A DNA stretch of 64,000 nt from Prostheceraeus crozeri. Its lineage: Eukaryota > Platyhelminthes > Polycladida > Euryleptidae. Positions 14,601 to 24,943 of this stretch are shown here, piece after piece. Position numbers and translations under genes: made by a program. Location of the stretch: assembly GCA_907163375.1 (NCBI GenBank), contig CAJQUW010016142.1, positions 273,885 to 337,884 of the forward strand, given 5' to 3'. The notes below the pieces were generated by a model. It worked only from the letters and a program-made list of their open reading frames with translations. It was not told where the DNA came from and made no database searches. The first letter of the stretch is position 1; the number at the start of each line of letters is the position of its first letter.

Positions 14601-17600
14601 TTTATTCGTGCTTTGCCGATGTCATTTTAGTAACCGTTGCTCGATGTTGAACTTCTATCCATTCACAGGTGACTTATCTTCCCCGTCGACGCAGAACTAA
14701 ACGTCTCCATCATTGAAGAATACAACACAAACATTCAACTTCTCGTCCTAATGATTCCTGTTTTGCTCTGGGTCCATCCTTCATTTTATATTTCCAACGT
14801 GCTTTCAACTGTTCTTTGTAGGAATAGGACTATATTCAAATAATTCAATACTTCCTTTCATAGTGAAACGTCAATTCTCTTTCCCTTTATCCTTCTCTCT
14901 CTTGTCTTTGTTTGGAACAGACTGAGGATAATCCCAAAGCTTCTTTGAACATTCAACTTTTTAACAATGAGAGCGAGCGACGCGATGGCGTCTTCCTCTC
15001 GTCTATCCAGCTGTCTTTCTCTCTCTTCCATTCTTCTTCTTCCCTCTCATCTTCTCTCTCTCTCTCCCATTGTCATAAATTACATCTGTTTCACGCTTTG
15101 AACACAATTCACATCAAGCATTCATTCATCTGTAGAAAGAATTTGCGAACTTCAAACTGCTTCACTTAATTCTGTGTTTGATTCACACTGTTGCGGCGAG
15201 TCGTGGCATCATGTGTATGTAATTTCTGCAAATCATTAAATCATTATTGACGTCAACTCACGACTCACCGCGTGCTGTGTGAATCATTCGCGACACTGAC
15301 AATGTACAGACATCCATCATTTGAGGACAAATTTGCGGTATTCAATGATCTCCGGTTTAGTACGTCTTGTGGATTCGTGACGTAAACCTCGTCAGGTACT
15401 TGCGCTTTCCTATTGTAAAATTTTAGCATCATTGTTTGCATTCCGGGACACGACACTTTACCTTTTATGACATCGTGTAGCGCTCCGCTTCTGTAGTTTA
15501 CCTGGCATCTTGCCGAATGGTTGCGGCGTCAATATCTATTCACTACCAAATAATTCGTTGCATGTTGCAAGAGTGGTGAAGGGTGATCATGAGACGTTGC
15601 ATGCACAGGACGTTATCAAGATACTCAAATTATGCTTGACACATTTTTATCTCAATAGCACAAAATTACTTTTACTCATGATGCACTGGAATTTGCAAAA
15701 CCGATAGTTCATGTGGGTTCCTGTTTCATTGCAATCGTGCACTTTTTGATCAAATCATTTTATAAATGCACATTTGCAATTTCACGACTTGTACATTTTC
15801 ACGAATATTTTGATAATATTTTAAGTTTGAATGGTGATTTTGCGCTACTTTATGATGAAAATGAGTAGTAACAATGTATCAGATATAATTCAGAGAATTT
15901 TTGAAATCGCATGTACATGTACTTAGCCGGTGACTGAATTCTTGGGGTAACATGCTCGGAGGTGCTTTATGTCGTTTAGCCACAGATTGATTTCATCAAT
16001 GAATATACATGTACTACATCGCAATTACTATGTGTACCTATACTGAAACGTATAATACTGTACAGGTACCACTAAAGAATTGAATTTTCATTCAATTTTC
16101 AGATGATGTTCAAATTTGATTTCCCATCATTATTTGTATGCTATAACCGCACAGTTGTATTGTAATTGCAGTTGTAATTACAGCACTGTTACATATTCAT
16201 TCAAAATGCAGTTTAAATTATTGTATTCTCCTCGTCGATAATGTATGACAGTAACTGCTAATAATGCGGCATTGTGATAGTATGTCTAGATGTGTACCAG
16301 AGGCACTGTAACTTTTTTTTGAAGAAATTTAAGACGAAGCTTTTGTCAAATTCAAAGTTATGAACCTCGAGTTATCTTAAGTTGTTGTAAAGTAAAGTAA
16401 TTGAAAAGTTATAGAGGAAAGACAGCAATTTGTCTTTCTGTGTGAAAATTCTGTAAAAAAAGGACTTTCACTCTCCTCGATTGTAAGTCGAGATGGAGGC
16501 CAAATAAAGTCATCAAGGTCAAGGTCGAGAAAGAAACTTCAATACTTAATATACATCTGCAGGCATGATTTATCTCTGAAATGAGTTCATTCCTATTCGG
16601 AAAACATAGCTCACGAAGACATTGAGTGATCCATCAGTTGTATGACTTCATCTGATGATGTGAAATTCAGAATTTTATCCCGGTGTCATCCAAGCATTGC
16701 AATAAGGTAAATTGGTAAACATCAGGATGAAGTCTCAGCTGCTGCTGTGGAATCAAACGCTTGGAGACATCAGTACAGGCTGGCCATGTACATATACATT
16801 ATGCAAGTATTTTGATGTTATTAAATTTCAGGATCAAACATAAGCTCAATCGTCAAAGATATTTTCATGCATGCTATTCGCGCTTTATTGATTAGTCCAA
16901 GAGTTCATACATACATGAAGATGCTTCGATGATTTTCGACGCAAAATTGAAGATTTCGTGTAATGATTTTTTATCCTTTTGAAAAGTATTTTTTGCGGAT
17001 GATGCATTGCAATCACACAGTTTCATAGCACTCACATTAAAGGTCCCATCAGCTGTAAGATACAGTAAATACAACACAATAGCTAAATGACACAAATTTA
17101 ATTAAGAAATATTTCCTAATTGAATTCTTATGCTTTGCTGTGGCATTCTCTGTGGCACAATGCACAAGTTCTTGACTTGACAATCTATTGGATGTGTTCG
17201 AACTTTGAGTGTCAGTGGATAAGGCAGCAACAGATTCTAGACTGGATTCTCTGCTTGTGACTGTTGCAGCCGTAATTGCACAAGAAGGTATATCCTACAA
17301 TCCCCAAACTAAGCAAATTCTCGCTACAATCTTCTCTTGTGATTGATTTTTTAAGCTGTATACTCAGTTTATGAAAAAATTTTTAGCAAAAGAAAGTAGC
17401 AGAAACTCCTCCAGTAGTTTGTGGTCGTCGATGTAATAGTCTACGTAAATCGTAAAAGACAGATTTTTCGGCGTCCAGGGCCTTCGTTGGTCGAAATATA
17501 AGTAAGTTGTCAATCAACAAATAAAAAAATGAGGTGGCGACAGAGTGCGACTTTTCTTGTGCATAGATATCATCAGACTTGACAAATTCAAGCGCTAAAC

Positions 17601-20600
17601 TTTTTGGCAGCAGTATAGACACTGCGTTCGTGAATGCGAGTGTCCATCAGTTGGTCTCTTAATAGCCTAAACAAACCATTAACATTTTACAATCCTGTAG
17701 GACTGCACTACAGGCTCATCTGTACTTACTTATGCTCGATTTGCCGTGTGTCTGATAAGTTCAAAGGTTGGCAAAGTGCCACTTCACCTAAATTTGGAAA
17801 CTATGTGTGTAATTTCAATAAGTTAAATATGATAATAACTAACTTCACAATCGAATTCTTATATACATATTTGACAAACTTCGCATTAATATTAATTGTA
17901 TAATTGGTAGGTTGAGTCTGAGTGCTGCAAAGAAATGCATGTATTTTGCCAAGCCACTTCAACTAGAAAATCAAATTTAGTTAACGTATTAGTTTTCACT
18001 AGAAATTACCAATGAAAATATCTTCAGTTGTCCAAATTATAATTGCCATGATTTATATTTTAAATGATGATTCTATTCCTTCTACATCAACATTCCATTT
18101 CCATCAGGGGGCATCCAGCGAACCCTCATGCTTCGTCGCCAAGGCTCTTCTTTTGGCTTCACAATGTCTGGCGGCGAACACAGAGAGAATGAGTACATTC
18201 CAATCACCGTGGCCTCTGTTACTCCTTTTAGCCCTGTCGAACGCTCCGATCAGCTCAAGGTAAATTTCCAAAGATTGAGAAAATTGCTGGGCAATTGAAA
18301 TATTTCAACGCTTTTTCAGGTAACCGACAGAATAGTGTCTATCGCCAATGTGTCCACTGAAGGGATGGACTTGGCGGAAGCTGTCTCCTTGCTCAACAAG
18401 ACTCCTGAACCGGTCACTATGACCATCATTTCTGACAGTCGCCGAATGTCAATGAGTCTATCCAGGTGAGTCCAATACACTTCTCTTCAGCTGAGTCAAC
18501 TATTCATTGCTATTTGCTGGTGAAGTTGCTCTAACAAAGGTAAAAAGAAAGAAGGTATCGCTTTGATATAATCAAATAATCCATATTATGGAAAGCCAAC
18601 CGGTACCGGAAATAAGACAAGGCTTTGTCATCAATTTTCATGCTCCGCTTGTGACAGACAATAGTTTTTTACTAGATAACTTAAATATGCAAGTTGTCAT
18701 AAATTGCTAAAATTTAGTATTTATAAAAAAATCAGAAATTGTTAATTGAAAGGTTGCTGCATTAAAACATGTAGACATAGAAGAAATAATAAATCATATG
18801 AATCTGCTAATGCATATACGAAGCGAGAATGAAGTCACAGTTAATATCAACAACAAGGACGAATACAAAGCCTTTTGCTGCACATATCGGCCTAATTTGT
18901 ATTTTGAAATACTGTAAAGTGGGACATTTTCGCGACGCTAAAATTTCGCGAATTGATAAGAAAAGTGCGTCCCGCGAATCGACTGCTCGAATTTTGCATT
19001 CACGCGAAAATTGTGCAAATGCATTTAAAGAAGAATAACTTATAATACTGAAACAGTAGATTTACATCAACAGTTTTACAAGGAGTATAATTATGAAAAC
19101 TGACTCATGTTATTGATTCGGGAAGTTGGTGACAAATCAAATAACGCCTTTCGCTTTGTTATCACGTGTACCGGCTGTTGAGTGCCAAGGTTGGAAAATC
19201 ATTAGTCTCTGTCTGCCAGCAGCGCCGAAGTACAATGCTGAAGAGGTCAAAGAAACTTGTCAAGTGTACCAAGTTGGCCACATACTAACAATGAAGCAAC
19301 ACCTGCAAATGCTGCGATTTTGAAAGTAGCGCAACCATCTATGCACAAAATGGCTGGATTAAAGAAGTTTGAATGTAATTCGCGCAAAATAAAAATCGCG
19401 TGAAAATTTCCCGTTTGAACTCAGCACAAAATAAGTTTTCACTTATTGCCTCCTTTCAATACGAAGCAAGCCTGCGTATTACGTACGTAGCGTAAATGTA
19501 TCACTTTTCGTTGTCTTGCTGATTTCAGCGTAGTATTTACACTATTACTGTAATTATGTGAGGAACATGAGTGCTCTCATGTTGTCATCAGAAGACCATT
19601 TATGTGTTTCGTCAGATCTGATTGCTATGGTCTTTAATTACTTCGATTTACTAATTATATCACAATTAAACGAACGCGAAGCGAGACATGTCAGACCGCG
19701 TGACCAATGATTTCTGAAAGAATTTCTAAATTATCAGATTGCAGATTTCACAGACACTTGGAAAACATAGATTTCATAGAGATCAGATATCTATGCTATT
19801 GTCCTCTCTGGAGAAGACAATAGATGACTAGAATGGCACCAGTTTAGACTCTGACATCGGGTCTAGTTCAGGACTTCTGTCTTTAATTTGAGATAACTTA
19901 CATTTACATTATGCATAACCTACATTTTCCACACAGAATAAGATCGAAAGGAGAGATGTCAACTGTTTGAATATGAATGAAATTGGACCGTTAACAAAGC
20001 CTGTAGACGACATGAAAGAAAATTATAAAAATCGATCCTGTGCACACAGACTTATGATTCATTCTTCTATTTTTTGCATGATTGATCTTCATAATCCATT
20101 GCAAACGATCCTGAACAGAATGACATTCCAGCATGCTTCCAGACGATTCTACGGGCGATTTTGTGATTTCATCTGTATTTGTCAGCCATGTCATTGATCT
20201 TCATAAATTGATAATCGTTTCGAATGAATTATCTTTCATGTTATCAAGATGTCAGTCTCATTCTATTAAGCATCAACTTGTTTACCAATTCATCAAGAAT
20301 TTTCTGATCTCTTCGGTAGACATGGTAGACATTTCGTGACTTATCGTCCACATTTATCACTGCAATTACAATCATTTCAGGTACAATTGATTGATGCGAC
20401 GAAATAGCGTCAATGAGATTTGCATGTTGTCATTGCATATGTCCAATGTAAGTAATTATTAAGTACTAAAAGCACAGAATTAGATTGTTTGACCGTGTCA
20501 CTTTGCTAGAAGTGCAAACTGATTCAAACAAATGGCACATACGGTAACTTAATAAGTGGGCAAAAAGAAATTTTTAATACCTTACAGAGATAGGAAAAAT

Positions 20601-21993
20601 AGTCGTGCGTCGGTTGCGGATTGCTCTGAATTCCTTCAAAATGCTCCGATCGCCACGACTCCTTCAGATTCGAAGAATTCAGATAATTGCGCAAAGGTTC
20701 TCTCGATAATGTTAGGCCCTCCGATCATTTTAAAAAAAGTTAGCAGGCGCATGAAAAAACGTTCACAAACTTCTCTGTAGAACTTGACATCGTCTGTGTC
20801 TCTTTGCTGTGTGATCCGGTTGATAACAGTCACTGAAACTTTGCACAATTTGGCGTGTTTAATGTTGAACAGGCTGCTCATTGTTCGATTGCTATGGCAT
20901 TATGTCAGCAGATTGTGCATTTCATTTACGTTACATGTTCCAGTGCTTCCCTTCTAGTCAAACGGAAGAAGAGACGACCTGTCTAATTCTGTGACTAAAA
21001 GTCTTCCTTCTGATGGATCGGATCCACCGGCAGAATTGCGAACTATAAACACTGAATGACACATTCACAAATGGCTCTGTTTTCAATTCATTTTGACTTT
21101 GTTAAGAACACATTTTGGAGATATTTCATGTCCGCTCTAGATAATATAGATATCTAATAATCCCATCTCTATGGCAGATCTTTAGTAGCAAATTGGTTTG
21201 TCCATAGAGATCAGATATCTATGCTATTATCCTCTCTTGTGTGGAGAGGACACAGACTTATGATTTATCCATTTCTATGACACAATGATCTATGCCACCT
21301 AGACATCAGCACATGCATCAGCATTTAAGACGGCTCTTCGGATTTTTGAAATGTTTATCGATGGCTTTGTATCATGGAACAAATTTGAAGGACCTCTGTT
21401 TTTGAAACTCATTCGTTTTGGATCTGAGTGTTGAATTCGTCAGATATAGCCTTAGCAAGTACATAAATCGGTTAAATGTGCTGCATTGCACTTGCAAAGA
21501 ATTTGCACTTATTATACTTGCCAATCTCACAATAGTGGGTGCAAGTGAATTGGAACACGCTGGGCTGTAACTTCTTACACCGCTGCTGTGCGACAATAGA
21601 ACCTTTTTGCTCTACTTACAACAAAATGCAGTAGTGTGTCGCAAAATTCCAAATAATTTTCATTCATTTATAATAACGGTGCTTGCTACTTCTACAATGT
21701 TTTGCTTCAGATCTGGTTCCTTGGCGGCGAATATCAGAGAAATTCTGCTCACACGAGGGCAGGCTGGCCTTGGCTTCTCAATCGTCGGAGGATTCGGTAG
21801 TCCCCACGGTGACCTCCCCATTTTCGTGAAGACAATTTTCCCCACCGGTGCCGCTCATGCCGACGGTCGGCTGAAGCGCGGCGACCAAATCATTGCCGTG
21901 AATGACCAGAGCTTCGAAGGCATCACTCATGAACAGGCAGTGCGCATCCTAAAGAAAGCCCGAGGAGAAATTCTCATCAAAGTTGTGTCCTAG
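11512..21993 (+). CDS. MPDZ: MPDZ/PATJ-like multi-PDZ scaffold protein, C-terminal part (5 exons)
   Basis: The 3' end of a multi-PDZ scaffold gene. Exons are 11512-11628, 14342-14468, 18108-18259, 18320-18465 and 21711-21993; the phases 0/0, 0/1, 1/0, 0/2, 2/stop join perfectly and all junctions are GT..AG. Exons 1-2 carry the second half of one PDZ domain ([15 protein letters not shown] core) and a basic Ser/Arg linker. Exons 3-4 carry a full penultimate PDZ (SFGF loop, STEGM then EAVSLL). Exon 5 carries the last PDZ ([33 protein letters not shown]), whose strand VKVVS ends the protein. This matches the last domains of MPDZ (MUPP1) and PATJ (INADL), tight-junction and apical-polarity scaffolds that bind Crumbs/Pals1-type partners; MPDZ versus PATJ is not decided. 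The start is outside the window or unseen. It is convergent with the minus-strand gene at 24.4 kb. Confidence 0.93.
12357..13114. repeat. MITE-like element with about 145-bp terminal inverted repeats
   Basis: The left arm (12357-12505) and right arm (12963-13114) are imperfect reverse complements: CAACTGATGTTATTGTTGCA near 12441 and its mirror near 13012, CTAGCTTG near 12398 and CAAGCTAG near 13069, and the outermost CCAGACTAGGCAGAAATG at 12361 against CATTTCTGCCTCCTCTGG ending at 13110. The internal part is repeated at 45235-45740. It lies in the first visible intron of the PDZ gene. Small open frames inside have no domain. Confidence 0.75.
14342..14468 (+). CDS. MPDZ: PDZ-gene exon: end of PDZ domain plus basic linker
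   Basis: 127 bp entered in phase 0 after CTCTTCAG and left in phase 1 at ACAG|GTAAGC. The first residues ([13 protein letters not shown]) are the last beta strand of the PDZ domain from the previous exon. The rest is a Ser/Arg-rich unstructured linker with possible basophilic kinase sites. Confidence 0.88.
14985..15070 (+). repeat. Pyrimidine-rich (CT)n-like tract
   Basis: A run of TCTCTC and CTTCTT motifs on the plus strand inside a PDZ-gene intron. It is simple sequence; the open frame through it (about 85 codons, Ser/Leu-rich) is a consequence of composition. Confidence 0.7.
15171..18107. other. PDZ-gene intron, nothing recognised
   Basis: Intron between exons ending 14468 and starting 18108. 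It is AT-rich, with no domain-bearing frame, no clear transposon ends and only short low-complexity runs. Confidence 0.5.
18108..18259 (+). CDS. MPDZ: PDZ-gene exon: first half of the penultimate PDZ
   Basis: 152 bp; two bases complete a Gly codon from the preceding exon, then 50 codons to donor AAG|GTAAAT. It contains [17 protein letters not shown]: an SFGF carboxylate-binding loop in place of GLGF, then a GG turn, and a hydrophobic strand IPITVASV. Confidence 0.9.
18320..18465 (+). CDS. MPDZ: PDZ-gene exon: second half of the penultimate PDZ
   Basis: 146 bp in phase 0, leaving in phase 2 at CAG|GTGAGT, only 60 bp after the previous exon. It reads [19 protein letters not shown] followed by AEAVSLLN. 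This is the DRIVxI/STEGM version of the PDZ core that I associate with the penultimate domain of MPDZ and PATJ. The usual GD turn is TD here and the usual NG is AN. Confidence 0.9.
18910..19420. repeat. Probable MITE, about 510 bp
   Basis: The left end TACTGTAAAGTGGGACATTT (18910) runs into TTCGCG, and the right end GCGTGAAAATTTCCCG (near 19398-19413) is its approximate reverse complement. TTCGCG/CGCGAA motifs cluster at both ends. Such termini are common in animal MITEs. An internal 65-codon frame shows no known domain. I could not establish the target duplication. Confidence 0.5.
20555..20730 (-). repeat. Dispersed repeat family, copy 1
   Basis: On the minus strand this segment matches 54648-54842 and more weakly 38998-39140. 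Shared blocks are the CAGATTCGAAGAATTCAGAT region, GCGCAA, AATGTTAGGCC/AATGTTGGCCC and ATACCTTACAGAGATAGGAA. See the finding on possible protein-level conservation. Confidence 0.6.
21711..21993 (+). CDS. MPDZ: PDZ-gene terminal exon: last PDZ domain and stop
   Basis: One base completes an Arg codon, then 93 codons to TAG at 21991-21993. The full PDZ domain has [20 protein letters not shown] in the ligand groove, [35 protein letters not shown] and the last strand ILIKVVS with only the stop after it. It closely resembles the C-terminal PDZ of MPDZ/PATJ, and GC content is higher than in the flanking introns. Confidence 0.96.
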
Positions 21994-22280
21994 GACGAAT
22001 TTAGCTTTCTAGGTCCTCTCTGCTTCGACGAAATCTTTGCATTTATCGTCGGTGAAATCTGGTGCCTCAGGAGGGGAAGTAGGCCTCTCAAACTCCATCT
22101 CCTCATCCTGCACGAAGCATTTAGGCGTTAAGCAGTTATGGTTCGCCGCCCATACGACAACTAGGAGACTTGTACCAGGTCATCTCCTCGACGCCATTCA
22201 ACACTGTAGTGTCGTCATCGCAATGACGAGTTTCCAGATGTTTGTATAAAGTTTTATTATGTCAGAGTATACGCTGAGAG

Positions 22281-22286
22281 AATAAA
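22281..22286 (+). promoter_or_regulatory. Polyadenylation signal AATAAA of the PDZ gene
   Basis: AATAAA lies 288 bp after the stop codon, followed by T-rich sequence (TTTCTTTGTTTC). It gives a 3' UTR of about 300 nt. Confidence 0.7.
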
Positions 22287-22299
22287 ATATTTCTTTGTT

Positions 22300-24369
22300 T
22301 CTTTTCTTCAAACTTTGATTGGAAAGGGAAACAAACAGCTTTGAAGAGCTGCCAATGTCGGAAATCATTTCTAATGGAGCTTACTCTGAGAGACAAAAGC
22401 TTTTGAACAGATATCGAGGTTTTTTGACGTGCTCCAAAGTAGCAGGCTTTGAGCAATATATTTGCTCTTTGGTTTCGAATCCTGATATTTGCTTTAAATA
22501 CTGCTAACACAAAAGTAACTCTTACATCGTTTCATGATACAATTATTTGATCCTGATGGAAAGCATTTTGCTTCTGTAAAGCAGATGCTTTTCACGCTAA
22601 GTATAACTACTACCGCTAGTAAAATTAAACGCATGCATAGATAGTATTTTGAATTGAATTGGAAAGAGCCAAATTTGAAAAATATTGATTTTATTCTTTA
22701 TTCATTACAATTAATTTATGTTATCATCCTTTAACTATCTTCAGATAGATCTTCTACCAATTGCATTTTATTCCGCTATCTCGTCATGACGGCAAAATAT
22801 TTTGATAATTCCCGCAAGGTTTTCCCACGGCATCAGCTGGTGTCGTCTTGCTTTCTTGAAAGCTTGAACTTGCAGCTTTTCCTGTAGTCAATGTATTTAT
22901 TCATGGAAGCTTTGCAGTCTTCATGTAGGTCTACCTTGTGCCTATTAATTTGTCCCAGAGTTATTCACTAGGAAACTTCTAGTGAAAATCAAGCCCGTCT
23001 AGACGAATATATTACCAAAAGATTCTGGGTAAATCCATTTTATATAACATTTGTCAAAAAACGTGTCTTCCGTCTGTAAAATCCTTCGTTCTGAACTGAT
23101 CTTCATGTTATCATCTTGATCCTTAGGATCTCCCCTTTTCGGTCATGATAAATTCAAATCGATCCAAAAAAGTTCTTGATGAAAAATTTAGCTCAAAGCA
23201 GAAAAAGTACCAAAAAAGCCTGTCCCCAGCATAGGTAGGCCTACTCTGTCTTAGGGAAGAAATTTCGTTGTGATCTACTTGAATTATGCACATGAAGTTG
23301 TGTATCATGTGAAAGTGCAGGAACCGCACTTTCAACCAGACTGTAATTCAGGATTGTATTTACATTTATTTGGGTTTTTTCTTCAATTAGCCTTTGTCCT
23401 CAAAAATTGTCTTCTGACAGATACATTTTGTCTTCTGACCGATGCACATTTCTCAACTTAGAAATTATGTTTTTACTTCCTTTATGCGACAAAATACACC
23501 ATTTGTGCGTCTAGTTGCTGCATCAAAAGGAAAAAATCAACTGTGGATCATCACAATTGAGTAATTGAGAACTAAAAAAAAATGACTGTATTCTTTCAAC
23601 CAGACTTTTCTGATTTTTCTCAAAATTTCAATTTGATGCTGAAACCACGTTTTTATCCGGATCTCATGAAAACTCACATAATTATCAAGAACCACAATGC
23701 GATCATGCATGCGACTTTTTGAAAAGACACTGATTATCATTTTCAAAATCTCGTAAAAAAGCCAAAATGTCCATCAGCCTGAGACCACAAAATTATGTCA
23801 GAACACACCTGATGATATATAGCGTACAAATTGTATAATACTAGCGTATACTTGTACAAATTCTCATTTGGCATGGTTGCCACTATGATTTTCGAATTCA
23901 GCGTGAAAAATTGAACATTGAACATGCACATTTTCAAAAATTGTCCAAAATGCTGTCATGGTCGACATAAACGACAAATGTTTGTCAGGAGATCCGGGTG
24001 TTGTGATAAGGGTATATTCATTATCTATTTCAAAACCACATAGACCAGCTGTTGACTGTCTAATCTAATGAAGGCCATTTCTAATGCCGAATCAGTTTCG
24101 ACGAAGGTCTTGTCTTATACGGGCTCTAACAAATGGCAAGGACCTGAATAGCTGCCATTTCATTCAATGCCGGGAATCATCAGCAGGCTTAGTTCATATC
24201 TTTCAAGGTTGCCACAACTCCGTTTCCGGACGAATTTGATAACAGCGTATTAAGTCAATTATTTGCTATTGAAGCTGTAATCATGTTTTCAAATAGTAGG
24301 ATACTGTCACAGAATTTGCTAAAGTCACTTTCACTTAAATGACGACGTTCAGAAGTTGAAATAGAAAGA
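22300..24369. other. Intergenic region between two convergent genes
   Basis: About 2 kb of AT-rich sequence between the 3' ends of the PDZ gene (plus) and the 394-residue-protein gene (minus). I see no exon, transposon end or RNA gene. Confidence 0.5.
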
Positions 24370-24375
24370 TTTATT
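24370..24375 (-). promoter_or_regulatory. Polyadenylation signal of the minus-strand gene
   Basis: TTTATT on the plus strand is AATAAA on the minus strand, about 52 nt beyond the stop codon that ends at 24427. Confidence 0.6.
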
Positions 24376-24426
24376 ACATTCATAAAAAACAGTTCTGTAC
24401 ATATTAGCAATACATAATAGTGATGT

Positions 24427-24943
24427 TCATTCATCATCTATTTGGTGAATCACAGAAGACTTCGGGGCTGTACACAGATTGTCATCCACTCGTCTAAGCC
24501 ATTCAAAGACGTGAAAATTCCTTCGCGTTCTCTCTTTCGGCTGACCTTTCTCCCATTGCTCAAGGTCTTCCTTGGTCACAGACTGTTGGATTCTCCCTGG
24601 ACGTCGAACGCGCGTATGCATCTCTTTCTTCATGGCGGCGGCCAGCTGCGGAGCCACCCGAATGGCCTGCGGAAATACAATACGCTTGTTAGATCTCGAT
24701 CGACTCACTCTCGTGTCCCCGTATCCGGTAATCCTGTCCAGGGTTTCGTCCATCTTACGCAGTCTCCTCTCTGCGTACGGCTTCAACTCCTTATCCTCCA
24801 TCCCTGTTGGCATTTCACGCGACTCAACAGGTGTTTTCGGAGCTTTTCCCAGAGCTTCGATCTTCTCAGTGACACGAGGAACTCCTGTCGAGCTTTCTGG
24901 CCGGTGTCGAAGATCAGGAAGGAACTCGTCTAGGGGACGGAGA
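24427..24943 (-). CDS. Terminal exon of the 394-residue-protein gene
   Basis: 517 bp; one base completes a Ser codon, then 171 codons to the stop. It encodes RPLDEFLPDLRHRPE, a charged helix (YAERRLRKMDETLDRITGYG), an Arg/Ser-rich stretch, FPQAIRVAPQLAAAMKKEM and the aromatic FHVFEWLRRVDD segment. It is markedly GC-richer than its surroundings, and the frame continues cleanly to the acceptor TTTACAG. Confidence 0.85.

Noticed and set aside
14912..15169. 85-codon Ser/Leu-rich frame
   Set aside because: Created by a CT-rich simple-sequence tract inside an intron.
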